Source of the DNA: Roseomonas sp. E05
GTDB lineage: Bacteria; Pseudomonadota; Alphaproteobacteria; Acetobacterales; Acetobacteraceae
Assembly (NCBI RefSeq): GCF_030063475.1
Contig: NZ_JASIRT010000001.1
Location: 434,001 to 498,000, forward strand
Reading direction: 5' to 3'
DNA length: 64,000 nucleotides
The notes under the pieces were generated by a model. That model saw only the letters and a program-made list of their open reading frames with translations. It had not been told where the DNA came from and did no database searches. A program made the translations under genes and the position numbers. Positions 34,092 to 41,462 of the stretch are shown piece by piece. Numbering within the stretch: position 1 is the stretch's first letter; each line of letters begins with the position of its first letter.

Positions 34092-35285
34092 TCAGCCGTA
34101 GCCCGGCGCGAGGGCAAAGGTGCCGTTGCGCGCCGAGCTGGCCTCGGACATCACCACATCCTCGGTCGGGTAGCCGTTGTGCTCGGTCGGCGAGTAGGTG
34201 TAGGTGCCGAAATAGCCGGGATACTGCTTCAGCGAGTTCCAGTGGCCGATGATGTCGGCGCTGGCGGAGGAGCCGGTCGCCTTCACCGCCTCGGCAACGA
34301 GCTGCACCGCGTCATAGCCGCCGGCCACCCACCAGAGCAGCGTGTCGTCGAGGGAGACCTTGCCCTTCAGCCGGTCCACCAGTTCCTGGCTGTGCGCGGG
34401 CAGCTTGCCCTGCCCGTCATAGCTGCAGCTGCGATAGCCGATGGCATAGACCTTCTTCCAGTTCTCCGGCTTGGTGAGCAGGCCGGCGATCTCGCCCGAG
34501 GCCATCGAGGGGTGGCCGACGAAGGGCACGTCCCAGCCCATGCTGGCGCGGGTGTTGAACAGCCGCGCGTCCATGCCGGTGGAGACGCTCCAGACCACGA
34601 TGGCCTCGGCGCCGGCGTTGCGCGCGCGCAGCATGTCCGGCGTCATGTCGGGCTGGGTGGAGTCGATATTGGCCTCGTAGACGACCTCGGCGCCGTCCTT
34701 GCGGAAGCCGGCGGCGGAGGCCTTGGCGGCGGTGACGCCGTAGCCCGTGGTGTCGCCGATCACGGCCACCTTCTTCGCCTTCAGCACGTTGAGGCAGTAG
34801 CCGCGCACCGCGTCGTCCCACTGCGTGTTCGAGGGCGCCAGGCGGAAGGCGTTGGGGTAGCGCTTCTCGTCGATCAGGCTGTCCACCACGCAGGGATGGA
34901 TGTTCGGCATCTTGGCGCGCGCCATGATCGCCGTCACCGCCAGGGATTCGCCGGAGTTGGTCGGCCCCCAGACGGCGTGCGTCTTGACCTGGCTGATCAT
35001 CTCCTGCGTCGCGTTGACGCACTTGGTCGGGTCGCCCTGGGTGTCGCGGGTGACGATGTCGATCTTGCGCCCCTTCACCCCGCCCTCGGCATTGAGGGCG
35101 GCGGCGGCGAACTCGACGCCGCGGTTGAAGCCGACCGCCGGCGCCGAGCTGGGCCCGGTCATGGCGGCCAGCCAGCCGATGCGGATGGGCTCGTTCTGCG
35201 CCAGCGCCGGGCGGGCGAGGCCGAGCGGAAGGCCGGCGGCAGCGCCGAGGCCGAGCTGGCCGAGATGGCGGCGGGTCAGGGTCAT
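34092..35285 (-). CDS. Periplasmic substrate-binding protein, Leu/Ile/Val-binding family (Peripla_BP_6)
   Basis: The 397-residue protein starts TLTRRHLGQLGLGAAAGLPL, a signal peptide with a twin-arginine that could be Tat-dependent, cleaved near PALAQ. The mature part shows EPIRIGWLAAMTGPSSAPAV, CVNATQEMISQVKTHAVWGP, KVAVIGDTTGYG and AEAIVVWS, all typical of Leu/Ile/Val-type receptors. It is the first gene of the transporter block and lies 66 bases downstream of two enolase-superfamily genes, so the ligand may be an acid related to their substrates; this is inference. Confidence 0.92.
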   Translation of the reverse strand: MTLTRRHLGQLGLGAAAGLPLGLARPALAQNEPIRIGWLAAMTGPSSAPAVGFNRGVEFAAAALNAEGGVKGRKIDIVTRDTQGDPTKCVNATQEMISQVKTHAVWGPTNSGESLAVTAIMARAKMPNIHPCVVDSLIDEKRYPNAFRLAPSNTQWDDAVRGYCLNVLKAKKVAVIGDTTGYGVTAAKASAAGFRKDGAEVVYEANIDSTQPDMTPDMLRARNAGAEAIVVWSVSTGMDARLFNTRASMGWDVPFVGHPSMASGEIAGLLTKPENWKKVYAIGYRSCSYDGQGKLPAHSQELVDRLKGKVSLDDTLLWWVAGGYDAVQLVAEAVKATGSSASADIIGHWNSLKQYPGYFGTYTYSPTEHNGYPTEDVVMSEASSARNGTFALAPGYG

Positions 35286-35351
35286 GGATGGTTCCTCCGT
35301 TATGGCGTCGTGTGCAGCAGGTGGCCCGTCTTGGCGCGGGCTGACGCCGCC

Positions 35352-36431
35352 TCAGCGGTCGAGATGCGCGATCGCGTCCTCGTCGAAGGTGAAGCCCCAG
35401 CCGGGCCGCTCGGGCAGCACGGCGCAGCCATCCACGAACTCCAGCCGCTCGCGATAGAGGCGCGAGAACCAGGGCATGTATTCGAGGAAGATCGCGTTGC
35501 TCAGCGCGCCGAGCAGCGAGAGGCTGGTCTCCGGGAAGAGATGGCTGGAGACGGGAATGTCGTGGCTCTCGGCGAGATGGCCCACGCGCATGAACTCGCT
35601 GACGCCGCCGACCCGCTGCAGGTCGGGCATCAGGATGTCCGCGGCGCGCAGGCCGATCATCTGGCGGAAGCCGTACCGCGTGTATTCCGTCTCGCCGCTG
35701 GCGATCGGCGTGTCGAGCGCGGCGGCGACGCGCGCCAGCCCCTCGATGTCCCAGGCCGGCAGCGGCTCCTCGAACCAGGTGAGATCGTGCTCCTCCAGCC
35801 CGCGGCCGAGGCGGATGGCCTCGTTCTCGGTCAGGCCCTGGTTGGCGTCGGCCATCAGGCGGATCTTCGGCCCGATGGCGCGGCGCACGGCGGCGACGCG
35901 CGCCAGGTCCTCCGCCGCGCCGAGGCCGAGGCGCATCTTCATTGCGGTGAAGCCCTGGGCGGCGAAGTTCTCCGCCTCCGCCACCAGCTCGGAAGTCGAG
36001 CGCGAGAGCCAGAGCCCGCCGCTGTGATAGGCCGGCACCCGGTCCTGCGCGCCGCCGAGCATGCGGTAGAGCGGCATCTTCGCCGCCTTGCCCAGCGCAT
36101 CCCAGAGCGCGCCGTCGATGGCGGAGATGCCCATGACGGGCACCCCCTTGTGGCCGAGGAAGTTGTTGTCCTTCCAGGCGCGCGCCCAGAAGCGGCCGAT
36201 ATGGCCGGCATCCTGGCCGACGGCCAGCTCGCCCAGCTCCTCCACCATCTGCCGCAGCACGGCGGTGCGGCGGTTGTTCAGGGTGAAGACGATGTTCTCG
36301 CCGGTGATACCGTCGGTGGTGCGCAGCGTCACCAGCACGCAGCCGAAGCCGCCGATCTGGCCGAGGGCGCTGCCGATCGGCGGGTCGAGCGGCAGGTGGA
36401 CGACGCGGGTGGAGAGGCTTTCGACCTTCAT
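35352..36431 (-). CDS. Enolase superfamily enzyme, mandelate racemase subgroup
   Basis: A 359-residue mandelate racemase/muconate lactonizing family enzyme, which forms an enolate from a carboxylate substrate. Visible residues fit the mandelate racemase pattern: KMRLG (the KxK-type motif), MADANQG (metal Asp), FEEPLPAW (metal Glu), SGETEYTR (metal Glu), MPDLQRVGG (Asp of the His-Asp dyad) and SSHLFPE (His). Likely reactions are racemisation or dehydration of a hydroxy- or sugar acid. It overlaps the upstream superfamily paralogue by ATGA and precedes the transporter genes, suggesting uptake and catabolism of one acid. Confidence 0.9.
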   Translation of the reverse strand: MKVESLSTRVVHLPLDPPIGSALGQIGGFGCVLVTLRTTDGITGENIVFTLNNRRTAVLRQMVEELGELAVGQDAGHIGRFWARAWKDNNFLGHKGVPVMGISAIDGALWDALGKAAKMPLYRMLGGAQDRVPAYHSGGLWLSRSTSELVAEAENFAAQGFTAMKMRLGLGAAEDLARVAAVRRAIGPKIRLMADANQGLTENEAIRLGRGLEEHDLTWFEEPLPAWDIEGLARVAAALDTPIASGETEYTRYGFRQMIGLRAADILMPDLQRVGGVSEFMRVGHLAESHDIPVSSHLFPETSLSLLGALSNAIFLEYMPWFSRLYRERLEFVDGCAVLPERPGWGFTFDEDAIAHLDR

Positions 36432-37543
36432 GCCTTGAACTCCTGCCGGTTCGGCGCACCCCGGCCGTAGCGGGCCAGGATTTCGGGGGCGGGGTCGCAG
36501 CCCAGGCCGGCTCCGGGCGGCAGGCGGACCATGCCGCCCTCGGCCCGCACCCAGGGGTCGAAGGGATTGGCCTCCATGTCGAGCCAGAGCAGCTCGATCA
36601 GCGGCTTCTCCAGCAGGGCGGCGGCGATGTGCATGGTCGCGATCAGGCCGGGGCCGAAATAAGGGCTGTGCGGCGCCACCTCGATCCCCGCCGCCTGGCA
36701 GAGGTGGATGGTGCGGACCATCTCACTGACGCCGCCGATCTTGGTGACGCTGGGCTGGGCGATGTCGATGGCGCCGGCCTCGATCAGCCGCCGGAAGCCG
36801 TGCAGCCCGGCGACATTCTCGCCGGCCGAGAGCGGGATGCCGATCGCGCGCAGGCTGGCGAGGCCGGTGGTGTCCTCCGGCGGCCAGACCGGCTCCTCCA
36901 GCCAGCGCAGCCCCTCCCCCGCCAGCGCGCGCGCCATCGCCCGCGCCTCGACCGGGGACCAGGCGCAGTTGACGTCCAGCATGATCTCGGCGCCAGGTGC
37001 CGCGCGGGCGGCCGCCTGGACCGCCTCGACCGTGGTCTCGTGCAGCTTGAGGGAGCGGTAGCCGCGCGCCGCCGCCTCGGCGCAGTTGCGCGCCACCAGC
37101 GCCGGGTCGCCATAGTTCAACAGGCTGGCATAGGCCGGCATCGGGCCGGGATCGCGTCCGCCGAGCAGGCGGTAAAGCGGCTGGCCGGCGCGCTTGCCGG
37201 CGAGGTCCCAGAGCGCGATCTCGATGCCCGAGAAGCCATAGACGAAGGGGCCGTTGCGCCCGAGCAGGTGCACCGCATGCGGGATCTTGCGCCACAGCCC
37301 CTCGATATCGGTGGCGTCGCGCCCGAGCAGCAGCGGCGCCAGCACGGTGTCGATGGCGGCACGCGTGGCGGGGATGGCGACATGGCCGAAGGCCTCGCCC
37401 CAGCCCACCAGCCCGTCCTCGGTCTCGACGCGCACGAGCAGGATGTCGAGATGGTCCCAGACCTGCCCGGCAAAGCTGGAATGCGGTCCGCCCATGGTGA
37501 AGGGCAAAGACACGACCGCGGTCTCGATGGCGGTGATCTGCAA
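36428..37543 (-). CDS. Enolase superfamily enzyme (second paralogue), TTG start
   Basis: The 371-residue protein reads from TTG 37543, preceded by GGGAGG with eight-base spacing; the first ATG at 37603 would add 20 residues unlike the family. Catalytic signatures are SLKLHETTV (K-x-H in place of KxK), IMLDVNCAWS, WLEEPVWPPED, LSAGENVAG, QPSVTKIGG and VAPHSPYFGPG. The mixture of K-x-H and a C-terminal His differs from its neighbour, so the two probably act on different intermediates. It is the promoter-proximal gene of the unit that runs down to 30685 and faces the LysR gene. Confidence 0.87.
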   Translation of the reverse strand: MQITAIETAVVSLPFTMGGPHSSFAGQVWDHLDILLVRVETEDGLVGWGEAFGHVAIPATRAAIDTVLAPLLLGRDATDIEGLWRKIPHAVHLLGRNGPFVYGFSGIEIALWDLAGKRAGQPLYRLLGGRDPGPMPAYASLLNYGDPALVARNCAEAAARGYRSLKLHETTVEAVQAAARAAPGAEIMLDVNCAWSPVEARAMARALAGEGLRWLEEPVWPPEDTTGLASLRAIGIPLSAGENVAGLHGFRRLIEAGAIDIAQPSVTKIGGVSEMVRTIHLCQAAGIEVAPHSPYFGPGLIATMHIAAALLEKPLIELLWLDMEANPFDPWVRAEGGMVRLPPGAGLGCDPAPEILARYGRGAPNRQEFKA

Positions 37544-37652
37544 GCGCTGTCCTCCCGGCGGCACCCGTTCCGGTTGCTTCCGGCTTGTGGGGACTTGCGG
37601 CACCGCTCTCCGGAGGGAGGCTAGGCTGTGGGTCGGATAACTTCAATTGTGT

Positions 37653-37678
37653 GCTGCTTAAAACAGTATAAGGTCAGC
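37653..37678. promoter_or_regulatory. Candidate LysR operator in divergent promoter region
   Basis: An interrupted dyad just before the LysR-type gene: GCTGCTTA (37653-37660), eight bases, TAAG (37669-37672) and, after GT, CAGC (37675-37678). It lies in the 137-base divergent gap between the regulator and the enolase/transporter unit, where LysR regulators usually bind. The surrounding 50 bases are AT-richer than the flanks. Confidence 0.35.
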
Positions 37679-37680
37679 TT

Positions 37681-38607
37681 ATGGCATTCAGCTTCCGTCA
37701 GCTGGAGGTGGTCCGGGCGGTCAGCCGCCACGGTTCGGTCACCATGGCCGCCACGGCGCTCGGCATCTCGCAGCCCGCCGTCAGCATGATGCTGCGCGAA
37801 TGCGCGGCGCAGGCCGGCTTCCCGCTGTTCCGCCGGCAGCAGGGCCGGCTGCAGCCCACCGCCGAAACCGGCGCCCTGCTGACCGACCTCGAGCGCGTCT
37901 TCGAAGGCGTCGAGCGCATCAATCGCCTCGTCGAGGAGATGCGCGACATCAGTGTCGGCTCGGTGCATGTGGCGGTGACGCCGGCGCTGACCGAAAGCCT
38001 GCTGCCGCACGCGGTGGCGCGCCTGCTGCGCAGCCGGCCGGGCATCCAGATCGCCATCGACAGCCTGGACATCCTCGGCGTGACGGAGATGGTGACGCAG
38101 GAGCGGGTGGATTTCGGCCTGGTTCTGGCGCCGATCGGCCATGCCGATGCGCGGCTGCTGCCGCTCTATGGCGGGACGCTGGTGGCGGTGGTGGCGCCGG
38201 ACCATCCGCTGGCCGGCCGGCCGCACGTCACCCCGGCCGACCTCGCCGCGTATCCGCTGATCTCCTTCAGCCGCATCCATCCCTTGGGCGAACTGATCGA
38301 GGGCTGCTTCCAGGCGGCCGGGGTGAAGCGCCGCATCGCCATCGAGGTGAACCAGTCCTCCGTTGCCTGCGCCATGGTGCGCGCGGGCGCGGGCGTCACG
38401 GTGATCGACCCTTTCCTGCTCAGCGAGCCGCGCGAGCATGGCGTGGTATGCCTGCCGCTACGCCCGGCCGTGCCGGTGAACGCCCTGGCGCTGGTGCCGC
38501 GGCAGCGGCGCCTCTCCCGGCCCGCGCAGTTGCTGCTGGCCACCATGCGGCGCCTGGCCATGGGGCGGCAGGATGCGCCGGGTGGCCCGGGCGAGGGCAA
38601 GGGATAG
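37681..38607 (+). CDS. LysR-type transcriptional regulator
   Basis: A 308-residue LysR-family regulator. The N-terminal winged helix-turn-helix is at about residues 4-62 (FRQLEVVRAVSRHGSVTMAA, then LGISQPAVSMML), followed by a linker helix and a periplasmic-binding-protein-like effector domain (VHVAVTPALTESLLPHAVAR, VAVVAPDHPLAGR). The divergent orientation to the enolase/transporter genes predicts that it controls them in response to their substrate. Its upstream ribosome binding site is weak (AAGG). The C-terminal tail is Gly/Pro-rich and borders a poly-G region. Confidence 0.93.
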   Translation: MAFSFRQLEVVRAVSRHGSVTMAATALGISQPAVSMMLRECAAQAGFPLFRRQQGRLQPTAETGALLTDLERVFEGVERINRLVEEMRDISVGSVHVAVTPALTESLLPHAVARLLRSRPGIQIAIDSLDILGVTEMVTQERVDFGLVLAPIGHADARLLPLYGGTLVAVVAPDHPLAGRPHVTPADLAAYPLISFSRIHPLGELIEGCFQAAGVKRRIAIEVNQSSVACAMVRAGAGVTVIDPFLLSEPREHGVVCLPLRPAVPVNALALVPRQRRLSRPAQLLLATMRRLAMGRQDAPGGPGEGKG

Positions 38608-38637
38608 GCCACCCCGGGAGCTGCCCCCGAGGGACCG

Positions 38638-38690
38638 CCCGGGGGGGGGGGGGACCGCCCGGGGGACCCGCCGGGGGGGGGGGACCGCTA
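38638..38690. repeat. Poly-G tandem repeat
   Basis: Two long G homopolymers (13 Gs at 38641-38653 and 11 Gs at 38673-38683) and a shorter five-G run at 38661 are separated by ACCGCCC and ACCCGCC units, giving roughly three imperfect copies of CCGCCCGGGGG. It lies in the gap between the convergent LysR and small exported-protein genes. Tract lengths may be unstable in the cell or inaccurate in the assembly. Confidence 0.75.
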
Positions 38691-38728
38691 AGCGCCGTGA
38701 CGTGCCGGCCTGGGCCTGCCGGCCCGGC

Positions 38729-39043
38729 TCAACGGGCGGCCAGCAGGCCGCTGGCGGTCGGGGTGGGGAGATAGGCCACGTCGCCCTCGGAGCCGCCGAG
38801 GAACACAGGGAAGCCGGCCGGGCGCCGGGCGAAGCGCGCATCGTCATAGATGATCTGCAGGTTGCGGCCGCGGCCCTCGACCTGCACCAGGCCACCGCCC
38901 AGGATGTTGCCGGTGTAGTCATCGGCATAGGTGACGGCGAAGTTCTCGCCCTGGTTGGTGACCGTCAGTGGGGCGGCCAGGGCACTGGCGCCGGAGAGGC
39001 CCAGCAGGGCGGCGGCGGCCAGGAAGGTGGGGAAGCGGGTCAT
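38729..39043 (-). CDS. Small exported protein of unknown function
   Basis: The 104-residue protein begins MTRFPTFLAAAALLGLSGA with signal cleavage expected near ALAAP. The mature part of about 80 residues has no Cys and shows alternating strands (PLTVTNQGENFAVTYADDYT, GRNLQIIYDDARFARRP), consistent with a small beta-rich periplasmic protein. It is divergent from the OhrR-like regulator gene and may share its promoter region. I do not recognise the family. Confidence 0.7.
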   Translation of the reverse strand: MTRFPTFLAAAALLGLSGASALAAPLTVTNQGENFAVTYADDYTGNILGGGLVQVEGRGRNLQIIYDDARFARRPAGFPVFLGGSEGDVAYLPTPTASGLLAAR

Positions 39044-39114
39044 TGTGAAGGTCCTTTGAGGAGTTCGGCGCCTGAGGGGCGTCCGGTGTGGCCTTCATGT
39101 AGATCGCTATTAAG

Positions 39115-39124
39115 TCGCGTGCGA
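39115..39124. promoter_or_regulatory. Candidate OhrR/MarR operator
   Basis: TCGC-GT-GCGA is a perfect dyad set in AT-rich flanks (TATTAAG before, TATTAT after), between the small exported-protein gene and the OhrR-like gene. MarR/OhrR regulators bind such dyads within their own divergent promoters. A weaker related box, ATCGCGCGG, occurs near 39172. Confidence 0.45.
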
Positions 39125-39224
39125 TATTATAGTCCGCATGGCAGCCATGCAGATCAGGCGCCCGCGCCTATATCGCGCGGCACAACATGCTGCCCCGCCC
39201 CGGATGCGACACGCAGGAGCCACC

Positions 39225-39665
39225 ATGCCCGAACCCCGCCTCGACCTGGACGACTTCCTCTGCTTCGCCATCCACTCCACGGCGCACGCGATCCAGCGCG
39301 CCAACAAGCCGCAACTGGATGCGCTCGGGCTCACCTATCCGCAGTATCTGGTCATGGTCGTGCTGTGGATGCAGGACGACCAGACGGTCGGCAGCATCGG
39401 TGAGCGGCTGTTCCTGGAGAGCAGCACCCTCACGCCGCTGCTGAAGCGCCTGGAAACCGCCGGCTATCTCCGCCGCGTCCGCGACGCTGCCGATGAGCGG
39501 CAGGTGCGCGTCCGCCTCACCGAGGAGGGGCGCGCCTTGCGGGAGAAGGTCCGTCACACGCCCGGCTGGCTGGAGCAGGCCTTCGGCGGCAATACCGAGG
39601 AGGCGAAGGCGCTGCGCGAAAGCGTCATCCGGCTGCGCGACCGGCTGCTGCAGGGCCAGCGCTGA
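39225..39665 (+). CDS. MarR-family regulator of the OhrR (organic hydroperoxide sensor) type
   Basis: The 146-residue protein matches OhrR repressors: an N-terminal [18 protein letters not shown] with the peroxide-sensing Cys at residue 13, [17 protein letters not shown], and the winged helix [21 protein letters not shown] with [13 protein letters not shown] wing. OhrR normally represses the peroxidase gene ohr, but no ohr gene is adjacent here; the divergent neighbour is a small exported protein. The start at 39225 follows CAGGAG; the upstream in-frame ATG at 39138 would add residues overlapping the operator region. Confidence 0.88.
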   Translation: MPEPRLDLDDFLCFAIHSTAHAIQRANKPQLDALGLTYPQYLVMVVLWMQDDQTVGSIGERLFLESSTLTPLLKRLETAGYLRRVRDAADERQVRVRLTEEGRALREKVRHTPGWLEQAFGGNTEEAKALRESVIRLRDRLLQGQR

Positions 39666-39678
39666 AGGCCGCCCGCGC

Positions 39679-40599
39679 TCAGGCCGGCGCCACCGCGCGG
39701 TACTCGGCGGCAAGCCGGGCGCAGAGTTCGGCCGCGCCGGGAATCTCGCTGATGCCTCCCACCCCCTGCCCGGCCGACCAGATGTTCTTCCATGGCCGGC
39801 TCTCGTGGTCCGAGACGTTCAGTGCCGCCGCCTCGTCCAGCGCCTCCGGGTCGAGCCCGGCGGCGGCGATGCTGGCGCGCAGGAAGTTGCCCTTCACCCC
39901 GCTGATGGCGGCCGTGTAGATCACGTCCTTCGCCCGGGCCTCCAGGATCATGCGGCGGTACTCGGGGGCCGCCAGGCTCTCCCGCGTGGCGACGAAGCGC
40001 GTGCCGATATAGGCGAGATCCGCTCCCATCAGCCGCGCCGCGGCGACCTGCCGGCCGGTGTTGATCGCGCCGCCCAGCAGCAGCGTGCCATCGAAGGCCT
40101 CGCGCAGCTCGGTGAGAAAGGCGAAGGGGTTCAGCGTGCCGGCATGGCCGCCGGCGCCGTTGCAGACGGCGATCAGCCCGTCCACCCCCGCCTCGATGGC
40201 CTTGGCGGCATGGCGCATGTTGATGACGTCGTGGAACACCAGCCCGCCATAGCCATGCACGGCCTGCACCACCTCCTTCACCGCGCCGAGCGAGGTGATG
40301 ACCAGCGGCACGCGATGCGCCACCGTGGCCGTCAGGTCCGGCTCCAGCCGCTTGTTGCTGCGGTGGACGATCAGGTTGACGCCGAAGGGCGCGGCGCCCG
40401 GCCTTTCGGCCAGCCGCGCGGCGATCTCCTCCAGCCAGGCCGCATAGCCCTCGCTGCTGCGCTGGTTCAGGCTGGGGAAGGTGCCGACGACCCCGGCGCG
40501 GCAGGTCTCCACCACCAGGTCGGGGCCGGAGACCAGGAACATCGGCGCCGCGACGGCAGGCAGCGCCAGTCGGTCCTGAAGCAAGGCGGGCAGTGGCAT
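39679..40599 (-). CDS. Nitronate monooxygenase / 2-nitropropane dioxygenase family protein
   Basis: An FMN-dependent enzyme that oxidises alkyl nitronates, 306 residues. Family features are the N-terminal LALPAVAAPMFLVSGPDLV, VCNGAGGHAGTLNPFAFLTE (His next to the flavin), LLGGAINTGRQVAAARLMGADLAYIGTRF (phosphate-binding part split: GGAINTG, GADLAYIGTRF) and an AGQGVGGI segment near the end. GGAGGAAACGACACC precedes the ATG. The open frame continues upstream without a stop into the remnant of a carboxymuconolactone decarboxylase gene; the strong internal ribosome site argues that the monooxygenase starts here. Confidence 0.92.
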   Translation of the reverse strand: MPLPALLQDRLALPAVAAPMFLVSGPDLVVETCRAGVVGTFPSLNQRSSEGYAAWLEEIAARLAERPGAAPFGVNLIVHRSNKRLEPDLTATVAHRVPLVITSLGAVKEVVQAVHGYGGLVFHDVINMRHAAKAIEAGVDGLIAVCNGAGGHAGTLNPFAFLTELREAFDGTLLLGGAINTGRQVAAARLMGADLAYIGTRFVATRESLAAPEYRRMILEARAKDVIYTAAISGVKGNFLRASIAAAGLDPEALDEAAALNVSDHESRPWKNIWSAGQGVGGISEIPGAAELCARLAAEYRAVAPA

Positions 40600-40806
40600 G
40601 GTGTCGTTTCCTCCACAGGCGGGGCGGCCAGGACGGCCGCTTCCGGGTGCAGCCAAGCACGGCGCGGCCGCCCGCGCGACCGGGCAGTCCGCCATCATGC
40701 AGCCGCACTCCGCCAGTGCCCGCGTCACCCCGGCTGGCCGGAGGACATCTCGATCACCCCTGCGCCTGGAGAGCGCCGCGGATCCGCGGCGACAGCCGCC
40801 ACCTGC

Positions 40807-41184
40807 TGGCTTGGCCGGCAGGATGGTGATCGCCGCCTCCGCCCCGCGCGCCACCTTGGATGTCTCCAGCCTCGCCGGAATGCCGCAACAGACCGTGGCG
40901 TGCAGCAGCGCCTCCTTGATCTCCTCAAGGCTGATGCCGTTGTTCAGCGCGCCGCGCACACGCAGCTTGATCTCCGGCGCAGGCCCCAGCGCCCTCAGCC
41001 TCGCCAGCTTGAGCGGGCTTCGCGTGCGGCGGCCCAGCCCTGGCCGGTTCCGGCCATGGTCCCAGCATCACTCCGTGGTGATCCGCTGGAACGCCATCAT
41101 GAATTCGTGCGCCTTCGCCAGGCTTGCATCCACATGCTCCGCGCCCGGTATCGCATGCCGCGCCTCCAGCCCGCATGCGCACAT
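40807..41184 (-). pseudogene. Carboxymuconolactone decarboxylase family gene interrupted by an in-frame TGA
   Basis: On the minus strand one frame reads from ATG 41184 through EARHAIPGAEHVDASLAK, AHEFMMAFQRITTE, then TGA (41070-41068), then CWDHGRNRPGLGRRTRS and VRGALNNGISLEEIKEALLH, ATVCCGIPARLE. This follows the carboxymuconolactone decarboxylase family from end to end, except that the Tyr before CW is TGA, the usual Lys-Leu-His is Lys-Leu-Arg, and the usual Tyr-Cys-Gly is Cys-Cys-Gly. No stop follows before the nitronate monooxygenase gene, which lies in the same frame. Decay is the simplest explanation. A short hairpin (TGGCC, GGAACC loop, GGCCA) starts 11 bases after the TGA, so recoding as selenocysteine cannot be fully excluded. 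Confidence 0.75.
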
Positions 41185-41327
41185 CCCGTTCTCCGCCAGG
41201 GCCTGCTCTCCTTCCCCGGGCGCCGGAAGGGATGCGTTTGCCGGGCTTGTCGGTCAATCGACTTACGATGATGCGCGGCCAGGCGCTGTTTCAGCTTGGC
41301 GGCCCGTTGCTTGCATGGAAAAAGCTC

Positions 41328-41430
41328 GGGAGAGGAATTCTCCCGCCCCCCTCTTCTTTTTTGCCGCCTCCTTCGCCCGCGCGGCAAACTCGAAGAGGAA
41401 AGATGGGGGTCTGGGGGAATTCCTTCCCCC
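41328..41430. repeat. Palindromic repeat, family 1, copy C
   Basis: The left arm GGGAGAGGAATTCTCCC, followed by GCCCCCCTCTTCTTTTTT, pairs with CGAAGAGGAAAGATGGGGGT and GGGGGAATTCCTTCCCCC. The centre is short, with GCCG/CGGC arms. Unlike copies A and B, it lies upstream of a gene (hydantoinase A, GTG at 41463), although the broken carboxymuconolactone frame starts on the other side, pointing away. Confidence 0.8.
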
Positions 41431-41462
41431 AGCCTTCTTGCCCTCATGCCTCCGGAGGTCCG

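Noticed and set aside
33081-36470. A 1129-codon open frame on the plus strand opposite the transporter and enolase genes
   Set aside because: It is antisense to well-recognised genes, is dominated by Arg, Gly, Ala and His without any motif, and is the usual by-product of very GC-rich third positions.
39679-40959. A single protein fusing the carboxymuconolactone decarboxylase remnant to nitronate monooxygenase
   Set aside because: The joining stretch of about 70 residues is unlike either family, and the monooxygenase has its own strong ribosome site and start.
16261-41430. CRISPR array from the recurring palindromes
   Set aside because: Copies are over 10 kb apart, have no regular spacers and no cas genes are in the window.
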